From an uncultured Arenicella sp. (lineage in GTDB: Bacteria; Pseudomonadota; Gammaproteobacteria; Arenicellales; Arenicellaceae), in NCBI GenBank assembly GCA_937989675.1, contig CALKRK010000001.1:1-50748 (forward strand): a DNA stretch of 50,748 nucleotides. Direction: 5' to 3'. Below the pieces are notes generated by a model, which worked only from the letters and a program-made list of their open reading frames with translations, had not been told where the DNA came from and searched no databases. Both the position numbers and the translations under genes were made by a program. Each line of letters opens with the position of its first letter. Positions within the stretch are counted from its first letter, which is position 1. This document shows, piece by piece, positions 1 to 10,109 of this stretch.

Positions 1-672
1 CTGCGACGCACCGAAATTTTGATGCCTTGAATAAAGCACTCGATCATCATCTAACACCATCAAGTGGCTGCTATTCGAACCAATATCGAATACAGCAACA
101 GGTTGGTCAGAGTTAGCACCTAAAGAGTTCTGAGAACGATAAACACGCTCTAGAGCGTAGGTGTCGATATCCACATAACTTAAAGTTAAGTCTGAGCTCT
201 CAACCAAATCAATATAGTCATCGACAATGCTACGGCGGCAGGCAACCAGTAAAACATCATTTTCAAGTTCGTTTGCAGCCGATGGGCCAATGACTTCGAA
301 ATCAAGATTCACTTCATCAATCGGATAAGGAATAAAGTGGAGTGCTTCAATACTAATCTGCTCCTCCAACTCCAACTCCTTAATATCAGCTGGCATACCA
401 AGCACCTTGGTAATTGCATGCGACGATGAAACGGCAACCGCAACCGCATCCCCTTTTGCGCCAGATTGAGTAATCAGGCCATTAAGCGTATCAGCAACAA
501 GGTCCGCATTTGCGATTGCATTTTCAGAGAATGCACCTGCAGGTAATGGAGCAACACCCCACGCCACCACTTTGGGGTTTGCTTTGGAGCCGGCTAATTC
601 AACCAATTTGATTGAATGAGTTCCGATATCGATGCCGATTACTGCCTTAGTTTTTGAGCTAAACAGTTTCAA
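1..672 (-). CDS. pilM: Type IV pilus inner-membrane assembly protein PilM (3' part beyond window)
   Basis: Reads from a TTG codon at 672 leftwards through the window edge, 224 codons with no stop. The N-terminus (KLFSSKTKAVIGIDIGTHSI) carries the actin-like phosphate-1 motif GIDIGTHS, and further on DIGSNSSHLMVLDDD resembles the second phosphate-binding strand of the FtsA/PilM fold. PilM is a cytoplasmic actin-like protein that binds the PilN tail and couples the pilus motor to the PilNOP alignment complex. The TTG start is chosen because GGAGG lies just upstream (677-681); the ATG at 681-683 runs into a stop after four codons. The divergent neighbour is mrcA, the usual arrangement for a pilMNOPQ operon, whose remainder should lie left of the window. 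Confidence 0.9.
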   Translation of the reverse strand, partial: MKLFSSKTKAVIGIDIGTHSIKLVELAGSKANPKVVAWGVAPLPAGAFSENAIANADLVADTLNGLITQSGAKGDAVAVAVSSSHAITKVLGMPADIKELELEEQISIEALHFIPYPIDEVNLDFEVIGPSAANELENDVLLVACRRSIVDDYIDLVESSDLTLSYVDIDTYALERVYRSQNSLGANSDQPVAVFDIGSNSSHLMVLDDDRVLYSRHQNFGASQ

Positions 673-797
673 GAAACCTCCATAAAAACCGCTATTTATA
701 TCATTATTATAATTACTTACTTCAAGATTCTAACCAACCCGCGCCAATAATGCCACAATTCTATTTAGGAAATCTATTATTTAATATATGATCGCTT

Positions 798-3545
798 TTG
801 GGTTATTTGAACGAATCGAGTATTTTGAAAAAGTCACACCTCTGGCTATCGCTCACAACACTGCTTAGTGGCGCACTTATGGCCGGCTTCATTATCGTCG
901 GTTTCTTGATCGTTCTATTCAGCCGAGAGCTCCCAGACGCTGCCAGCATTAGAGGCATGGAACTGAAAGTTCCTTTACGCGTTTTTTCCGCCGATGATCT
1001 TTTAATTTCCGAGTTTGGAGATGAACGCCGCAAGCCTTTAAGCTACGAAGATATTCCTCAAAACCTAATAAATGCGGTGCTCGCGAGCGAAGATGATGGT
1101 TTTTTTGAGCATGGCGGCATCGACATCAAAGGCCTAATTCGCGCCACACTCTCAAACTTCCGTAGCGGCTCATCCGGGCAAGGCGCAAGCACCATTACCA
1201 TGCAGGTTGCTCGCAACTTTTTTTTGACCCGCGATAAAACCTACACTCGAAAAATAAAAGAAGTCATACTGGCTATTCGTCTGGAACAAAACCTCTCAAA
1301 AGAGGAAATTCTCTCGCTCTACATCAACAAAATCTTTCTAGGCCATCGAGCCTATGGGTTTGGTGCTGCAGCTGAAGTTTATTACGATAAGCCGATATAC
1401 GAGCTATCTTTAGCCGAAATTGCCATGCTCGCCGGACTCCCCAAAGCACCGTCAACGTTCAACCCCTTACGCAATCCAGATCGAGCAATCATTCGACGTA
1501 ACTATGTTCTAGGTCGCCTAAAAGAGCTGAAACTTATTTCACTCAATGATTATCAAGTCGCAGCCAACGCACCAATAAGCGCCGAGAAACATATCCGCAA
1601 AACTGGTCTAGTCGCCCCGCATATCGCCGAGATGGTGCGCGCTCAATTAACCGAGCAATTCGGCGAAGGAGCCTATTGGCAAGGCTTAAACGTCTACACA
1701 ACCATCGAGTCTGAACAACAAAATGCCGCGGCTAAGGCTCTTAGACGCGGCTTGCAAGCCTATGATCGCCGCCATGGATTTCGCGGTGCTGTTGGCAAAG
1801 TGGATCTTGGCAAGTTACAAGAAGCCAATTCCGAGCTTGACGAAGCCTACGAGGCAACACTTAGCACGTACCCGAACAGCCAAGAGCAAATACCAGCCTT
1901 AGTACTCGCCTCGGAAGAAAAGTCTGCGCAAGTTTGGACCAGCAACTTTGGCAGCATCGTCTTGCCGCTTGAGAGCTCAACATGGGCCAAGCGCCACAAA
2001 ACCGCTAATCTGGTCGGCAACAAACCCGAAGCCATGAGCGACATTATTACCGCTGGTGACGTCATATATATACAACCCGATAATGCGGCCGTAAAAAAGA
2101 AGATCGACGATCAAGAAGACGAGATCGCCCAAGAAGCCCCCTTGGCATGGCGACTCTCTCAAATCCCTGAGGTCAGCGGAGCACTAATCTCGATGCAGCC
2201 GAATACCGGCCGCATTCTCTCACTTATAGGCGGTTACGACTTCTTTTTAAACAAGTACAACCGCGCTGTTCAAAGCATTCGCCAACCCGGGTCGAACATC
2301 AAACCATTCATCTACTCGGCAGCGCTGGATCAAGGGTTCACCACAGCCAGCCTGATCAGCGGTGCCCCGATCGTAATTACCGACCCAGCACACGGCACTT
2401 TGTGGCGGCCAGAAAATTACAGCGGCAAGTTCTTTGGTCCAACTCGGATGCGAGAGGCGCTTGGCAAATCCATGAACTTAGTATCGATACGACTACTACG
2501 CGCGATTGGCATACCCGCTGCTCGTGATTACGTCTCAAGATTTGGTGTCGATATGAACCGCTTTTCTCCAACCCTAACCATGGCGTTAGGCTCCGGAGGA
2601 ATTACCCCACTCGAAATGCTAAGCGCCTACGGATCACTTGCCAATAGCGGCTACAAAGTCAAACCTTACTTTATCGAAAAAATCACCGACCGCAATGGCG
2701 AAATTGTATTCCAAGCACCAAAACCGGAATTCTGCGATGCCTGCTATACGGACTACCTACCAAAGCCTGAGCCTAGCGAGGCTCTCGAAGAGCCACTCTT
2801 AGCGACCGATATAGAAGAGAACACAATAGAGCAACCAGAGCCCGTAGACACGGCTGAGGAGCCCAACGAAAATTCAACCGCTGACTTACCAGAGACCTAT
2901 CAAGCACCGCGAGTCATGTCGCATGCCAATAACTTCTTGACCGTCAGCATGCTCAAAGACGTTGTGCGCCGGGGAACTGCTCGCAAAGCACTGGCCTTGA
3001 ACAGACAAGACCTGGCTGGCAAAACTGGCACCACAAACGATTATATTGACGCCTGGTTTACCGGATTTAACTCACAAGTTGCCACTACAGTGTGGATTGG
3101 CTTTGACAATCCGGCCACCATGGGCCGCGGAGAAGCCGGCAGTGTCGCGGCACTACCCATTTGGGTTGATTATATGAAAACCGGGCTTAAAGGTGTCCCG
3201 GAAGACTCAGCAGACGTACCAGAATACATTGAAGAAGCGTTCGTTAATCGTGATACTGGTAAGCGCACCGATGAATTAGATCCAGACGCCATCCCTGAGT
3301 TTTTTACTATAGAGGAACTCACACCAGAATACGCTTTAATGCAGTCATTAGACTTAGAGGAAAGCAGCCTCATAGATGCCAACCTAGATGCTGAAGGCAA
3401 TCCACTGCCAACAGACCCAGAAAACACGGTAGATGAATCATCATTCGATACGCTCGAAAATGAAGAGCTGGATGAAGAGACCTACAGCATAGATCAGGAA
3501 GATCGAATCATTGAAACGGAAGAGGAAACGGAAGGCCTGTTCTAA
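798..3545 (+). CDS. mrcA: Penicillin-binding protein 1A, bifunctional transglycosylase/transpeptidase
   Basis: A 915-residue class A PBP that polymerises and crosslinks peptidoglycan in the periplasm. A membrane anchor lies at about residues 18-42. The GT51 transglycosylase domain follows, with catalytic Glu98 in ASEDDGFFEHGG and the GASTITMQVARN motif. An OB-like insert precedes the transpeptidase, which has S499-N-I-K502 and K742-T-G. An acidic, Pro/Glu-rich stretch interrupts the region before KTG, and the last 100 or so residues are strongly acidic (ending EETEGLF), a common but variable tail. No in-frame ATG exists near the start: the candidates are TTG at 798, 807 and 825. The 825 start (MKKSHLWLSL) is equally plausible, and no good Shine-Dalgarno decides it. 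Divergent from pilM. Confidence 0.95.
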   Translation: MGYLNESSILKKSHLWLSLTTLLSGALMAGFIIVGFLIVLFSRELPDAASIRGMELKVPLRVFSADDLLISEFGDERRKPLSYEDIPQNLINAVLASEDDGFFEHGGIDIKGLIRATLSNFRSGSSGQGASTITMQVARNFFLTRDKTYTRKIKEVILAIRLEQNLSKEEILSLYINKIFLGHRAYGFGAAAEVYYDKPIYELSLAEIAMLAGLPKAPSTFNPLRNPDRAIIRRNYVLGRLKELKLISLNDYQVAANAPISAEKHIRKTGLVAPHIAEMVRAQLTEQFGEGAYWQGLNVYTTIESEQQNAAAKALRRGLQAYDRRHGFRGAVGKVDLGKLQEANSELDEAYEATLSTYPNSQEQIPALVLASEEKSAQVWTSNFGSIVLPLESSTWAKRHKTANLVGNKPEAMSDIITAGDVIYIQPDNAAVKKKIDDQEDEIAQEAPLAWRLSQIPEVSGALISMQPNTGRILSLIGGYDFFLNKYNRAVQSIRQPGSNIKPFIYSAALDQGFTTASLISGAPIVITDPAHGTLWRPENYSGKFFGPTRMREALGKSMNLVSIRLLRAIGIPAARDYVSRFGVDMNRFSPTLTMALGSGGITPLEMLSAYGSLANSGYKVKPYFIEKITDRNGEIVFQAPKPEFCDACYTDYLPKPEPSEALEEPLLATDIEENTIEQPEPVDTAEEPNENSTADLPETYQAPRVMSHANNFLTVSMLKDVVRRGTARKALALNRQDLAGKTGTTNDYIDAWFTGFNSQVATTVWIGFDNPATMGRGEAGSVAALPIWVDYMKTGLKGVPEDSADVPEYIEEAFVNRDTGKRTDELDPDAIPEFFTIEELTPEYALMQSLDLEESSLIDANLDAEGNPLPTDPENTVDESSFDTLENEELDEETYSIDQEDRIIETEEETEGLF

Positions 3546-3563
3546 ATAAATGTAGGCCTTTCT
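3532..3563 (+). terminator. Possible mrcA terminator hairpin
   Basis: AAGGCCT at 3532-3538 can pair with AGGCCTT at 3554-3560, and a short T-rich stretch follows. The hairpin overlaps the end of mrcA and lies between convergent mrcA and topA. The loop is long and the T-run poor, so this is a weak call. Confidence 0.35.
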
Positions 3564-3603
3564 ACTGCCGAGCTCTAATTTTGCCACCAAGCCAAATGCA
3601 ACA

Positions 3604-6336
3604 TTAATCCGATGCAACGGCTTTTTTACTGACCTTTTTCTTACCGGCTTTCTTTTTCACTGTTTTCTTTTTAGAAGCCTTTTTCTTAGCTTTTTTCTTT
3701 ACCTTCTTGGTTTCCGATACAACCCAGCGACCACCCTCATAAAACGCCTTCCACCCAGTAGCTTTACCATCTTCTTCGGATTGCACATAAATTTCTTTCG
3801 TTTTACGGCTATAACGAATAACCGTTGGCAAGCCATCATCATCGGCCACTGGCGCACTAAACAGATAGGTGTATTTTTTGTCTATCTCATCTTTATGCGG
3901 CAAAATTTCAGCCACTAACGGGGCACGAGTTTCACGATTTTTCGGGAAAGCGCTCGCAGCTAAGAAAAGGCCTGACGCACCATCCCTCAGGATGTAATGA
4001 TCATCTACCTTGAGGCATTTGAGCTCAGGCATAGGCACCGGATCCATTTTTGGCGGAGCCGCCTCACCATTTCTCAATAGCTTGCGCGTGTTCTTGCAGG
4101 TATCACTAGTACAACCAAAGTATTTACCAAAGCGCCCATTTTTAAGCTGCATTTCACTGCCACACTTATCGCACTCCAGCACCGGGCCCTCGTAGCCCTT
4201 TATCTTAAAAACACCCTCCTCAATCTCAAAGCCAGCGCAATCTGGGTTATTCCCACAAATATGCAACTTGCGCTTCTCATCCAGAAAGTAACTATCCATC
4301 GCTGCATTGCAGATCTTGCAGTGATGCTTTTTGATGAGCAGCTTGGCTTCAGCCTCTTCATCCTCATCAACATTAACGGCTTCGTCACCCGGAACCAAAT
4401 TCATAGTCGATTTGCAACGTTCTTTCGGCGGCAAAGCGTAGCCAGAACAACCTAGAAAAACACCGGTGCTTCCGGTACGCACCTGCATTGGTCGACCACA
4501 GGTAGTGCATTCGATATCGGTCTCTGTCGGCATATTCGGCCGCATACCACCATCATCGTCATTTTGCGCTTTTAGCAACGTTTTAGAAAATTCGGTGTAA
4601 AAACGGTCCAACAGATCGCGCCACTTCATCTTACCTTTGGCGACGTCATCTAAGCGATCCTCCATGTTCGCTGTGAAATCGTAGTCCATCAGATCTGTAA
4701 AACTCTCGACCAAACGCTCGGTAACAATGTCACCCATTTTCTGCGCGTAAAACCGACGCTTTTCTACTTGCACATAGCCTCGATCCTGAATAGTCGAAAT
4801 AATAGCGGCATACGTCGATGGTCGGCCAATCCCTCTTTTCTCCATCTCTTTAACTAAACTGGCTTCGGTATAACGAGCCGGTGGCTTAGTAAAGTGTTGG
4901 GTAGGGATCAGCTTCTCGAGATCTAAAATTTCGCCAACTTTCATGGCTGGTAAAACACCATCATCGTCTTTCTTACTCATCGGCGGCTGCACTTTCTGAT
5001 AGCCGTCAAACACGATCACGCGACCGCGCGTGCGTAGCTCGTAGTCAGCGGCATTCAGTACAACACTGGTGCTTAGAAATTTAGCCGGCACCATCTGACA
5101 AGCTACAAACTGACGCCAAATTAAGGTGTAAAGGCGTTCTGCGTCTCGATCAACATTACTCAGCTGAGTAGGTAATACTGACACATCCGAGGGCCTAATC
5201 GCTTCGTGCGCATCTTGCGCACCATCTTTACTTGAGTAAAAGTTTGGTGAATCAGGCATGTATTTTTTGCCGTACTCGTTAGTAATGAAATTGCGGCAAT
5301 CGGCGATCGCGTCTTTGCTCAAGTTAGTGGAGTCAGTACGCATGTAGGTGATATAGCCAGCTTCATACAAGCGCTGGGCCAGCATCATTGTCTTCTTTAC
5401 ACCAAAGCCCATACGGGTACTCGCAGCTTGCTGCAATGTAGAAGTGATATAGGGCGCAGTTGGTTTCGTTGACGTAGGTCGCTCGTTGATTTCGGCTACT
5501 TTGTATTCAGCATCATTCAAATTAGCGATGGCAGCATCAGTGTCATCTTTAGTGAGAGGCTTAAAGTTCTCACCTTTATACTTTCGCACCTCAAAATTAA
5601 CCGCATCTTTCGCCTTGGTTTTCAGATCGGCAAATAAATCCCAATATTCTTCTGGTATAAACGCACGGATTTCACGTTCACGCTCCACCACCAAACGCAG
5701 CGCTACTGATTGCACCCGCCCAGCCGATAGACCTCGGGCTATCTTAGCCCATAATAAAGGTGACACCATATAACCCACCACACGGTCTAAAAATCGACGT
5801 GCTTGCTGAGCTTGAACTCTGGCCATATCTACCGGCCCAGGGTTTTCAAAAGCGGCCTGAATAGCGGGCTTCGTTATCTCATTGAACACAACGCGGCGGT
5901 AGCGAGCTGGATCGCCACCAATGGCTTCCTGCAAATGCCACGCAATCGCTTCTCCTTCACGGTCCATATCCGTCGCGAGATAGATTACATCGGCATCTTT
6001 GGCAAGCTTAACCAGTTCATCAACAACCTTTTCTTTTCCGGGAAGTATCTCGTAGCGGGCTTCCCAGTCTCGTTCAGGGTTGATTCCCATTCGCCGAATA
6101 AGTTGCTCTTTGCTCTTCTTCTGTCGATGAATTACTTTTTCTTCGGGTGACAGCTTACGTGTAATAGCAGCTTGGCGAGCACGCTCCTTGGTATCCACAG
6201 GCTTTTTATCGCCCCCACTAGTAGGTAGGTCACGTATATGCCCGACGCTTGATTTGACAATGTAATCGCTGCCAAGATATTTGTTGATCGTTTTCGCCTT
6301 TGCTGGCGATTCCACGATAACTAAGGATTTACCCAT
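3604..6336 (-). CDS. topA: DNA topoisomerase I
   Basis: A 910-residue type IA topoisomerase that relaxes negative supercoils. The TOPRIM domain has Glu9 in [10 protein letters not shown] and the acidic triad D123-M-D125-R-E127. The catalytic tyrosine is Y331 in [10 protein letters not shown]. Three C4 zinc-ribbon modules follow toward the C-terminus (CTTCGRPM..., CKICNAAM..., CDKCGSEM...). The protein ends in a lysine-rich tail of roughly 35 residues ([12 protein letters not shown] repeats) that probably binds nucleic acid. The length is slightly over the E. coli enzyme. It is convergent with mrcA and is followed upstream, on the same strand, by smg and dprA, a gene order shared with many gammaproteobacteria. 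Confidence 0.97.
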   Translation of the reverse strand: MGKSLVIVESPAKAKTINKYLGSDYIVKSSVGHIRDLPTSGGDKKPVDTKERARQAAITRKLSPEEKVIHRQKKSKEQLIRRMGINPERDWEARYEILPGKEKVVDELVKLAKDADVIYLATDMDREGEAIAWHLQEAIGGDPARYRRVVFNEITKPAIQAAFENPGPVDMARVQAQQARRFLDRVVGYMVSPLLWAKIARGLSAGRVQSVALRLVVEREREIRAFIPEEYWDLFADLKTKAKDAVNFEVRKYKGENFKPLTKDDTDAAIANLNDAEYKVAEINERPTSTKPTAPYITSTLQQAASTRMGFGVKKTMMLAQRLYEAGYITYMRTDSTNLSKDAIADCRNFITNEYGKKYMPDSPNFYSSKDGAQDAHEAIRPSDVSVLPTQLSNVDRDAERLYTLIWRQFVACQMVPAKFLSTSVVLNAADYELRTRGRVIVFDGYQKVQPPMSKKDDDGVLPAMKVGEILDLEKLIPTQHFTKPPARYTEASLVKEMEKRGIGRPSTYAAIISTIQDRGYVQVEKRRFYAQKMGDIVTERLVESFTDLMDYDFTANMEDRLDDVAKGKMKWRDLLDRFYTEFSKTLLKAQNDDDGGMRPNMPTETDIECTTCGRPMQVRTGSTGVFLGCSGYALPPKERCKSTMNLVPGDEAVNVDEDEEAEAKLLIKKHHCKICNAAMDSYFLDEKRKLHICGNNPDCAGFEIEEGVFKIKGYEGPVLECDKCGSEMQLKNGRFGKYFGCTSDTCKNTRKLLRNGEAAPPKMDPVPMPELKCLKVDDHYILRDGASGLFLAASAFPKNRETRAPLVAEILPHKDEIDKKYTYLFSAPVADDDGLPTVIRYSRKTKEIYVQSEEDGKATGWKAFYEGGRWVVSETKKVKKKAKKKASKKKTVKKKAGKKKVSKKAVASD

Positions 6337-6501
6337 TATGTTTCACTAACTATTTTGATTGTTTTTACCCGCTCTCAACCCATCACCGCGCCTACAACCT
6401 CTCTTCGCAGACCTTTAGATAAGCAGCGAGGCGCTTTAACCATTGCAATTATGGGCCCCCAAAGCAGGCAGTATCCACATTATGCGGTATGCCCGCAAGC
6501 G

Positions 6502-6984
6502 CTAGTGAATAACAGGAATCAAATCTTCGCTAACAACAACCTCTGCCCAATCGGCAATATCTGAAAAACCAGGTTGATTACTTAACACCATCAAGACGAC
6601 CCATTTAACATGGTCTAAGTTAACATCGGCTGAATCAAGCGCCATCACCCGATCAATAACCATTTCACGCGAAAACTGATCCAAAACGCCAACATTGACC
6701 AACTTAGTAAGTAGGGACAAGCCCGTTTTTTGCAAGCGTTCGGTTTCATCCTGAGTGTAAAACCTTAGCGAACCGGGAGCATGCGCCTGAGTTTGAGATT
6801 CACCGTTTTCACAAATGTCCAACAAGCCCTCAAGCCAAACAAATGCCTTCTCGATTTCTTCGTTAGGAAAACCAGCACCAGCCAACTCCTGAGCTAAATC
6901 ATCTTGACCGGGGTCAAAATCAACGCCATCAACGATGTAATTCTCGAAGAGATAAATCAAGACTTCCAACATATCTTCTTTCAT
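6502..6984 (-). CDS. smg: Smg family protein (DUF494)
   Basis: A 160-residue small acidic protein beginning MKEDMLEVLIYLFENYI, the characteristic start of the Smg/DUF494 family. The family is conserved beside dprA and topA in many gamma- and betaproteobacteria. Its biochemical role is not established. No membrane segment or signal peptide is visible. It lies between dprA (86 bases upstream) and topA (165 bases downstream) on the same strand, so it is probably co-transcribed with dprA. The call rests on N-terminal similarity, length and gene order. Confidence 0.88.
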   Translation of the reverse strand: MKEDMLEVLIYLFENYIVDGVDFDPGQDDLAQELAGAGFPNEEIEKAFVWLEGLLDICENGESQTQAHAPGSLRFYTQDETERLQKTGLSLLTKLVNVGVLDQFSREMVIDRVMALDSADVNLDHVKWVVLMVLSNQPGFSDIADWAEVVVSEDLIPVIH

Positions 6985-7070
6985 TCTTGCCTCACCATTC
7001 TTGCCTAATATAGTCGCTAGTCAGTGAAAGAGGTTTATCGTCTTGGATAAATACGTTAATCAAATAAATA

Positions 7071-8183
7071 TCAACCTAAGTTAACGTACCCACCATCCGC
7101 CGCAACGGCGATGGCTCCTTCCAATTCAAGTGTTATTAGCATGGATGAAACTTTAGCTGCCGTCAATCCACTTGCAAAAATTATCTGGTCTGCCGATGTC
7201 GAAGTAGCACCTATGAAACGCAATAATTCGCGATTCTCGAACCCCGAGTGATCAACATCCAAGCCGTCAGTGCAGGCTTGACAAACGACCTGCTCAGATA
7301 TCGACAATGCCAATTCGTCAGACAAACAATGCAGCACATCTGTGGTGTCTTGCACTAAAGCCGCACCCTGCTGAATCAATCGGTGTGATCCTTTATATGA
7401 CGCGCTGACAGCTGGCCCGGGAACGACCATTACGTCTCGCCCCTGCTCGGTCGCCAATCTGGCGGTAATCAACGTACCACTGCGCTGCGCAGCCTCCACA
7501 ATAACCACTCCCAATGACAAGCCGCTAACAATTCGATTCCTCTGCGGGAAGGTCGCTTTATTCGCCACAAACCCAAGCGGGTATTCCGACAGAATCAACC
7601 CTTGCGCAGCTAGCCGTTCATGCAGTTTACGATGTCGAGCAGGATAAATTTGATCTAGCCCACCACCCATAACAGCGATACTCTTACCATCACTCTGCAA
7701 GGCGGCTTGATGCGCCGCACCGTCGATACCTAGAGCCATCCCACTGGTCACAACTACCCCAAGTTGCGCCAACTGAGAACTAATAGAGCCCGCCACCTTC
7801 AAACCAATCGGTGTAGGTCTTCGCGCCCCGACAATAGCAATTGACGGGTCCTCGAGAAGCCTGAGATCACCAATAGCGAATAACACCAAGGGTGGGTCGT
7901 GAATTTCTTTCAATAGGGTTGGGTATAGGCGGTTGGTAAATTCGATCAAATGATGATTTGGCTGCGCCAACCAATCGAGGTCTCGCTGAACATCGCTGGC
8001 ACGCACACCAACCACTTGAGTTTTCGGCTTCTTCTTAAGACACGCCTGTACGCTCTCTGAAGACGCTGCAAAGAGGTCTGGTGGCGTCTTAAAGCTCTCA
8101 ATCAGTAAAATTTTCTGACGCGTTGACCAGCGCCGGTCACGCACTAAACGGCACCAACCATCTAAAAACACTTCCCTTTTCAC
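7071..8183 (-). CDS. dprA: DNA-processing protein DprA (Smf)
   Basis: A 370-residue protein that binds single-stranded DNA and loads RecA during natural transformation. The Rossmann-like core is clear: IVGARRPTPIG at the start of the fold, SGMALGIDGAAHQAAL, then GVVIVEAAQRSGTLITARLA and GRDVMVVPG. The N-terminal helical region is present, and the C-terminal 60 or so residues resemble the DprA winged-helix domain. Length is typical. The neighbours, smg and topA downstream and the LysM protein upstream, match the conserved gammaproteobacterial order. Together with pilM in the window it fits possible natural competence, though this is inference. Confidence 0.95.
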   Translation of the reverse strand: MKREVFLDGWCRLVRDRRWSTRQKILLIESFKTPPDLFAASSESVQACLKKKPKTQVVGVRASDVQRDLDWLAQPNHHLIEFTNRLYPTLLKEIHDPPLVLFAIGDLRLLEDPSIAIVGARRPTPIGLKVAGSISSQLAQLGVVVTSGMALGIDGAAHQAALQSDGKSIAVMGGGLDQIYPARHRKLHERLAAQGLILSEYPLGFVANKATFPQRNRIVSGLSLGVVIVEAAQRSGTLITARLATEQGRDVMVVPGPAVSASYKGSHRLIQQGAALVQDTTDVLHCLSDELALSISEQVVCQACTDGLDVDHSGFENRELLRFIGATSTSADQIIFASGLTAAKVSSMLITLELEGAIAVAADGGYVNLG

Positions 8184-8258
8184 TTCTAAGACCCTCCATG
8201 GCCAAGTAATTTGCGAAACGACTTAATTCAAGAATCTATAAAATAACAATATCCCCGT

Positions 8259-8286
8259 CACGAGACAACCGAACAATTGTCTCGTG
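8259..8286. terminator. Perfect 10-bp inverted repeat between dprA and the LysM gene
   Basis: CACGAGACAA (8259-8268) and TTGTCTCGTG (8277-8286) form a 10-bp stem with an 8-base loop. CCTTTT follows on the plus strand; on the minus strand, the direction of both flanking genes, there is no T-run. It may stabilise or attenuate the LysM transcript rather than terminate it fully. Confidence 0.4.
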
Positions 8287-8310
8287 CCTTTTGAATTAGA
8301 CTTGCAGCTC

Positions 8311-9393
8311 TCAATCCGCGTTCGGGCTTACCAACACATCACCGGGCTGAACTTGACGATTAGAATCAGTCACCAATGCATAGCTCACTTTATTAAAGGT
8401 GCGAAACACCATCGCTAAACCAATGCGCTCTTCAGGGATAGCGTAGTTCTCTCCCGTCATAGGGTCTTTTTTCGGTTTGGACTGACTCTTAATTCGAAAC
8501 ACATCACCTGCTTGCACTCCTTCTCGCTCACCAAGATTCACGGCAATCACTGATAGCGCGCCTAGCTCGGTTGCTCGATTTGGAGTCTCCAATATAACCC
8601 CTCGAATCTCATCATTTTCCGGTGCCTTTGGAAAAAAGAATGGCGCTGCTTCTTTCTTATATATAGGTCGCAAGCGATCGCGAATAGTGGCATCTTCATA
8701 AGCGCGAGTAAGCACCAACCGAGAAGGGTCACCGTATTTAAGCATATTAGCATCGCCAACATGCACAGCCTCCCAACCCAAATTTTCCTTACTAACAGGG
8801 TCAACGAAATGGCGACCTGGGCGGAAGACACGATACTCAACCGCTTCTTCATCCAAAATTCCGCGTGCGTAAAACTTGTCGTACATACCCATTAACAGGC
8901 GGTTATCAAAACCATCGACGACATAGCCTGCATTCTTTAGCTCATTTTCATCCGTGACTAATGGAGAATTGATATAAGCAGAAATAGCACCTGGGTCAAC
9001 AACCGGAATCGCATCAGAATAGTCGATCGAGCGCGGCGTTGGTGAAAGCTTAACTGTTTCACGGCGCAATGTTTTTAACACCGGGCGACCATCAACAAAC
9101 GTCATCACCAATACATCGCCAGGGTAAATAAGGTCAGGATTCTCAACTTGTGGGTTCCCTTGCCATACCTCTGGCCAACGCCATGGGTCTCGCAGGAACT
9201 TTCCGGAGATATCCCATAGAGTATCGCCGTCCACCACTGTGTAGCGATCTGGGTATGAATCATTCAGTATCGGGTTATCCGCAGCGATACTGATACTGGC
9301 ACCTAAAAGCAGCCCTATGACCACTCCCCTTAGCATTTTTCTTAACATAGCGCGTGCGCCGTCCAAACGTCGATTTAATTTAGTTATTGTCAT
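8311..9393 (-). CDS. LysM-domain secreted peptidoglycan-binding protein
   Basis: A 360-residue exported protein. A basic N-region and hydrophobic segment (MLRGVVIGLLLGASISIAA, about 20-38) form a signal peptide with likely cleavage after ISIAA. A single LysM module follows at about 50-97, with YTVVDGDTLWDISGKF and NPDLIYPGDVL, which should bind peptidoglycan glycan strands. The rest, about 250 residues, has no motif I recognise. The same gene type lies beside dprA and def in Pseudomonas. An internal ATG at residue 16 would give a more compact signal peptide and may be the true start. It is transcribed divergently from def. Confidence 0.88.
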   Translation of the reverse strand: MTITKLNRRLDGARAMLRKMLRGVVIGLLLGASISIAADNPILNDSYPDRYTVVDGDTLWDISGKFLRDPWRWPEVWQGNPQVENPDLIYPGDVLVMTFVDGRPVLKTLRRETVKLSPTPRSIDYSDAIPVVDPGAISAYINSPLVTDENELKNAGYVVDGFDNRLLMGMYDKFYARGILDEEAVEYRVFRPGRHFVDPVSKENLGWEAVHVGDANMLKYGDPSRLVLTRAYEDATIRDRLRPIYKKEAAPFFFPKAPENDEIRGVILETPNRATELGALSVIAVNLGEREGVQAGDVFRIKSQSKPKKDPMTGENYAIPEERIGLAMVFRTFNKVSYALVTDSNRQVQPGDVLVSPNAD

Positions 9394-9589
9394 TCTGTTT
9401 TGACCAGCTGGTTAGGCAATGGGTTTGCATGGCAACTAGCTTACTAATAACGCATAATACGCGTATCCAGAAGCATACTCAATTGGCAAATAATACTGCT
9501 TATTTAGTATGTTACGCAAACAATGTAGAATACAGTTTACGTTATTTTTGCACGAAACTGTAACCAAAATTAGAGATTAGTGCCCGCAA

Positions 9590-10087
9590 ATGGCAATTTT
9601 AGAAATTTTAGTCTATCCCGATGAGCGGTTACGCACGGTCGCCAAGCCTGTAAAAACGGTCGACGATGACATCCGAAAGCTAGTGCAAGACATGCAAGAA
9701 ACCATGATTAGCGCCAATGGCATTGGCCTTGCCGCAACGCAGGTGAACGTGCACAAACAAGTCATCGTGATGGATTTATCCGAGGAGCGCAACGACCCAA
9801 TTGTGCTGATCAACCCCACAATCATTGAGCGCGATGGTGAGCAGATAGCCGATGAGGGCTGTTTATCAGTTCCGGAATATTATGCGCCAGTCAAGCGAGC
9901 CGAAAGCGTCAAGATCACAGCGCTGGACGAGCAGGGTGAGATTTTCGAACTTGAGGCCGACGGCCTACTTGCTGTGTGCATACAACATGAGATGGACCAC
10001 TTGGCTGGCAAAGTATTTGTCGATTACCTGTCGCGGTTAAAGCAAGACCGGGTACGGAAAAAACTCGTCAAACGCGCGCGCGGTTAA
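9590..10087 (+). CDS. def: Peptide deformylase
   Basis: A 165-residue metalloenzyme that removes the formyl group from nascent proteins. All three family motifs are intact: motif 1 G45-I-G-L-A-A-T-Q, motif 2 E89-G-C91-L-S, and motif 3 H133-E134-M-D-H137, with Cys91, His133 and His137 as metal ligands. Length is standard. It heads the plus-strand run def-fmt-rsmB, in which Def and Fmt act at the two ends of the same formyl cycle. Fmt begins 22 bases after the stop. The 196-base gap upstream should hold divergent promoters for def and the LysM gene; I see no convincing -35/-10 pair there. Confidence 0.97.
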   Translation: MAILEILVYPDERLRTVAKPVKTVDDDIRKLVQDMQETMISANGIGLAATQVNVHKQVIVMDLSEERNDPIVLINPTIIERDGEQIADEGCLSVPEYYAPVKRAESVKITALDEQGEIFELEADGLLAVCIQHEMDHLAGKVFVDYLSRLKQDRVRKKLVKRARG

Positions 10088-10109
10088 AAACTTCAGCTAA
10101 AGCCTTAAC

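Noticed and set aside
6355-6564. 69-residue plus-strand ORF between topA and smg
   Set aside because: No family features, and it overlaps the 3' end of smg.
9394-9589. Promoter for def near TAGAAT in the divergent gap
   Set aside because: The -35 match is only three of six bases; not strong enough to annotate.
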